5,090 nt of DNA from Candidatus Poribacteria bacterium. Lineage in GTDB: Bacteria; Poribacteria; WGA-4E; WGA-3G. The position numbers were made by a program, and so were the translations under genes. Shown here one piece after another: positions 3,879 to 5,090 of this stretch. How positions within the stretch are numbered: the first letter of the stretch is position 1; every line of letters starts with the position of its first letter. Below the pieces are notes generated by a model that did not search any database, had not been told where the DNA came from, and saw nothing but the letters and a program-made list of their open reading frames with translations. The DNA lies in NCBI GenBank assembly GCA_009842375.1, contig VYFM01000119.1, positions 1-5,090 on the forward strand, read 5' to 3'.

Positions 3879-5087
3879 TCATTCATTATTTTCTTCTGGT
3901 GATGCTACTACATAGACATGCTCATTTCCAACTGCAACACTTGATGGTAGTTGAGACTTTAGTGATATAGCAGATACAAAACGATCGCTATCAGTTGTTT
4001 TAAGGTTAATAATTGTGATTACGCCTTTTGTATATGTCACATATAGATAGTTATGTTTAATTTGAAAATCTGTATAGAATCCTAACAGTTGAAACGGTTC
4101 ATAGTCGATTGTGTGTGACCACTGGTCTTGTGATACAAACTGTATTTTGTTTCTATCCCCATGATATGCGTTCGTAGGTATTCCCTCTGGTAGTTTCTTT
4201 TCACCTGTTAGGTATAGGTGTGCGAGATAATTTGCCTCTATGTTGTACTCCTCAAGCCAATTCCAGAGATAAGGTCGATCTCTATCCTTATCCAAGACAA
4301 TCGTAATGTCGCGACATGTGTACCTACGGCTTGCAAATACCAGATAATCATTGGATCTTCTCATTATCTGATGGATGCAATTGAACTCTAATAGATCAGT
4401 TTGATTTGAAAGATCTACCCTACTATATTCAAATGCTGTTCTATTCTTCAACAGAATCTGTTCAACATCTGCTCCCATTGCTTTTACAGCGACTAAACCT
4501 GATGGCAATTCTATTTCAACAGTCTTAATTGGTAAGATTGTATCATTTGTCAATTGAAAAATATGTAGATAATTGTTGACATCCTTTACATATAGGTAAG
4601 AATCATTAATATCAAATTCACTTATTGTATTTGAATGGTGCAAACTTGCCTTAGATTGAAGTATAGGTTGAAGCGGATTGGAACAATCTACGAGATAGAA
4701 CTTATTTTTACTGGCTACAACAACATGGTCGTCCGATACATGTGCTTTACCAATTTTTTCAGGGAATGATATTGAAGTTTGATACGATGGCTGATGCGGG
4801 TTGGAGATATCTATGACGAGTAATTCTGTTTCAGTTGTTACATAAGCGTATTTATCTGAAAGAATGACATTATTATTAAGACCGGAACGAAACGGCAGAT
4901 GTATTGAACTTACGAGTGATGGGTTCTTAACGTCTTTAGTATCAATAACAGTGAATATTGTCTGTTGCGGTTTTTCATCCGTATTTTCATGTTGTTCAAT
5001 AACACTCAAAACACAACCGATATTTAATGTAACCGTTAGCATTACAATGAGAAAAGTAAAGCTTGATTTTTCAAATACTCTGTGCAT
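3879..5087 (-). CDS. LVIVD-repeat beta-propeller protein, exported or lipoprotein
   Basis: A 402-residue exported protein. Its leader has basic residues Arg3 and Lys7, a hydrophobic core at 10-22, and Cys25 in LNIGC. That resembles a lipobox, but Asn at -3 is atypical, so lipoprotein status is likely rather than certain. The mature part shows LVIVD-type repeats: ...FTVIDTKDVKNPSLVSSIHLP (45-65), AYVTTETELLVIDISNPHQP (81-100) with its following strand, VVVASKNKFYLVDCSNPLQP (122-141), a weaker unit at 159-194, and C-terminal units near 340-374 and 383-396. Between 200 and 335 the repeats are hard to see. Such repeats build a beta-propeller thought to mediate binding at the cell surface or envelope; no enzymatic residues are apparent. 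The ATG at 5087 gives a well-formed signal sequence, but only three bases precede it here, so its ribosome site and promoter are outside the window. It is the first visible gene of the LVIVD, barrel and methyltransferase series. Confidence 0.82.
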   Translation of the reverse strand: MHRVFEKSSFTFLIVMLTVTLNIGCVLSVIEQHENTDEKPQQTIFTVIDTKDVKNPSLVSSIHLPFRSGLNNNVILSDKYAYVTTETELLVIDISNPHQPSYQTSISFPEKIGKAHVSDDHVVVASKNKFYLVDCSNPLQPILQSKASLHHSNTISEFDINDSYLYVKDVNNYLHIFQLTNDTILPIKTVEIELPSGLVAVKAMGADVEQILLKNRTAFEYSRVDLSNQTDLLEFNCIHQIMRRSNDYLVFASRRYTCRDITIVLDKDRDRPYLWNWLEEYNIEANYLAHLYLTGEKKLPEGIPTNAYHGDRNKIQFVSQDQWSHTIDYEPFQLLGFYTDFQIKHNYLYVTYTKGVITIINLKTTDSDRFVSAISLKSQLPSSVAVGNEHVYVVASPEENNE

Positions 5088-5090
5088 TAT

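Overview
The window is 5,090 bases of bacterial chromosome: one partial gene on the + strand and five genes on the - strand. Base composition in coding regions is moderately AT-rich (about 42% G+C where I hand-counted 60 bases). The mix of genes suggests an uncultivated, Poribacteria- or Planctomycetes-like environmental bacterium. It includes a ThuA-fold protein, a zinc MDR dehydrogenase, an 'EPEVMD' class I methyltransferase, a TIM-barrel protein of a poorly described family and an LVIVD-repeat envelope protein. The GGGCGAGG/CCTCGC palindromic repeat in the intergenic region fits the same guess. The assignment is from memory and is tentative.

Layout: positions 1-254 (+) hold the C-terminal end of the bifunctional riboflavin kinase/FAD synthetase RibF. 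A 67-base convergent gap follows. On the - strand, in transcription order, come an LVIVD-repeat beta-propeller protein with a signal or lipoprotein leader (5087-3879), an aldo/keto-reductase-like TIM-barrel protein starting at GTG (3832-3035) and a SAM-dependent methyltransferase (3051-2398). The methyltransferase start overlaps the end of the barrel gene by 17 nt. A 395-base non-coding gap separates these from a zinc-binding MDR dehydrogenase (2002-968) and a ThuA-domain protein (957-322). The Shine-Dalgarno sequence of the ThuA gene abuts and partly includes the dehydrogenase stop codon.

The most striking structure is in that gap. Positions 2080-2375 form a 296-bp element with 21-bp terminal inverted repeats (19/21 identical), flanked by a perfect 9-bp direct repeat, TCATACCTT. 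It has no transposase gene, is visibly G+C-richer than its surroundings, and carries nested palindromic repeats. This is what a non-autonomous (MITE-like) insertion looks like. Removing it and one target copy leaves a gap of only 90 bp, so it appears to have landed just downstream of the methyltransferase. It ends 7 bp from a good sigma-70-like promoter candidate (TTGACG, 17 nt, TATGGT) for the dehydrogenase-ThuA pair. A perfect 15-bp palindrome, TTACGTCAAACGTAA, overlaps the -35 box and is a candidate operator.

Functionally, the dehydrogenase and ThuA protein plausibly form a two-gene unit for oxidation of a sugar or polyol. The LVIVD, barrel and methyltransferase genes form a second probable unit of unknown role. 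I found no RNA genes, CRISPR array or defence system.
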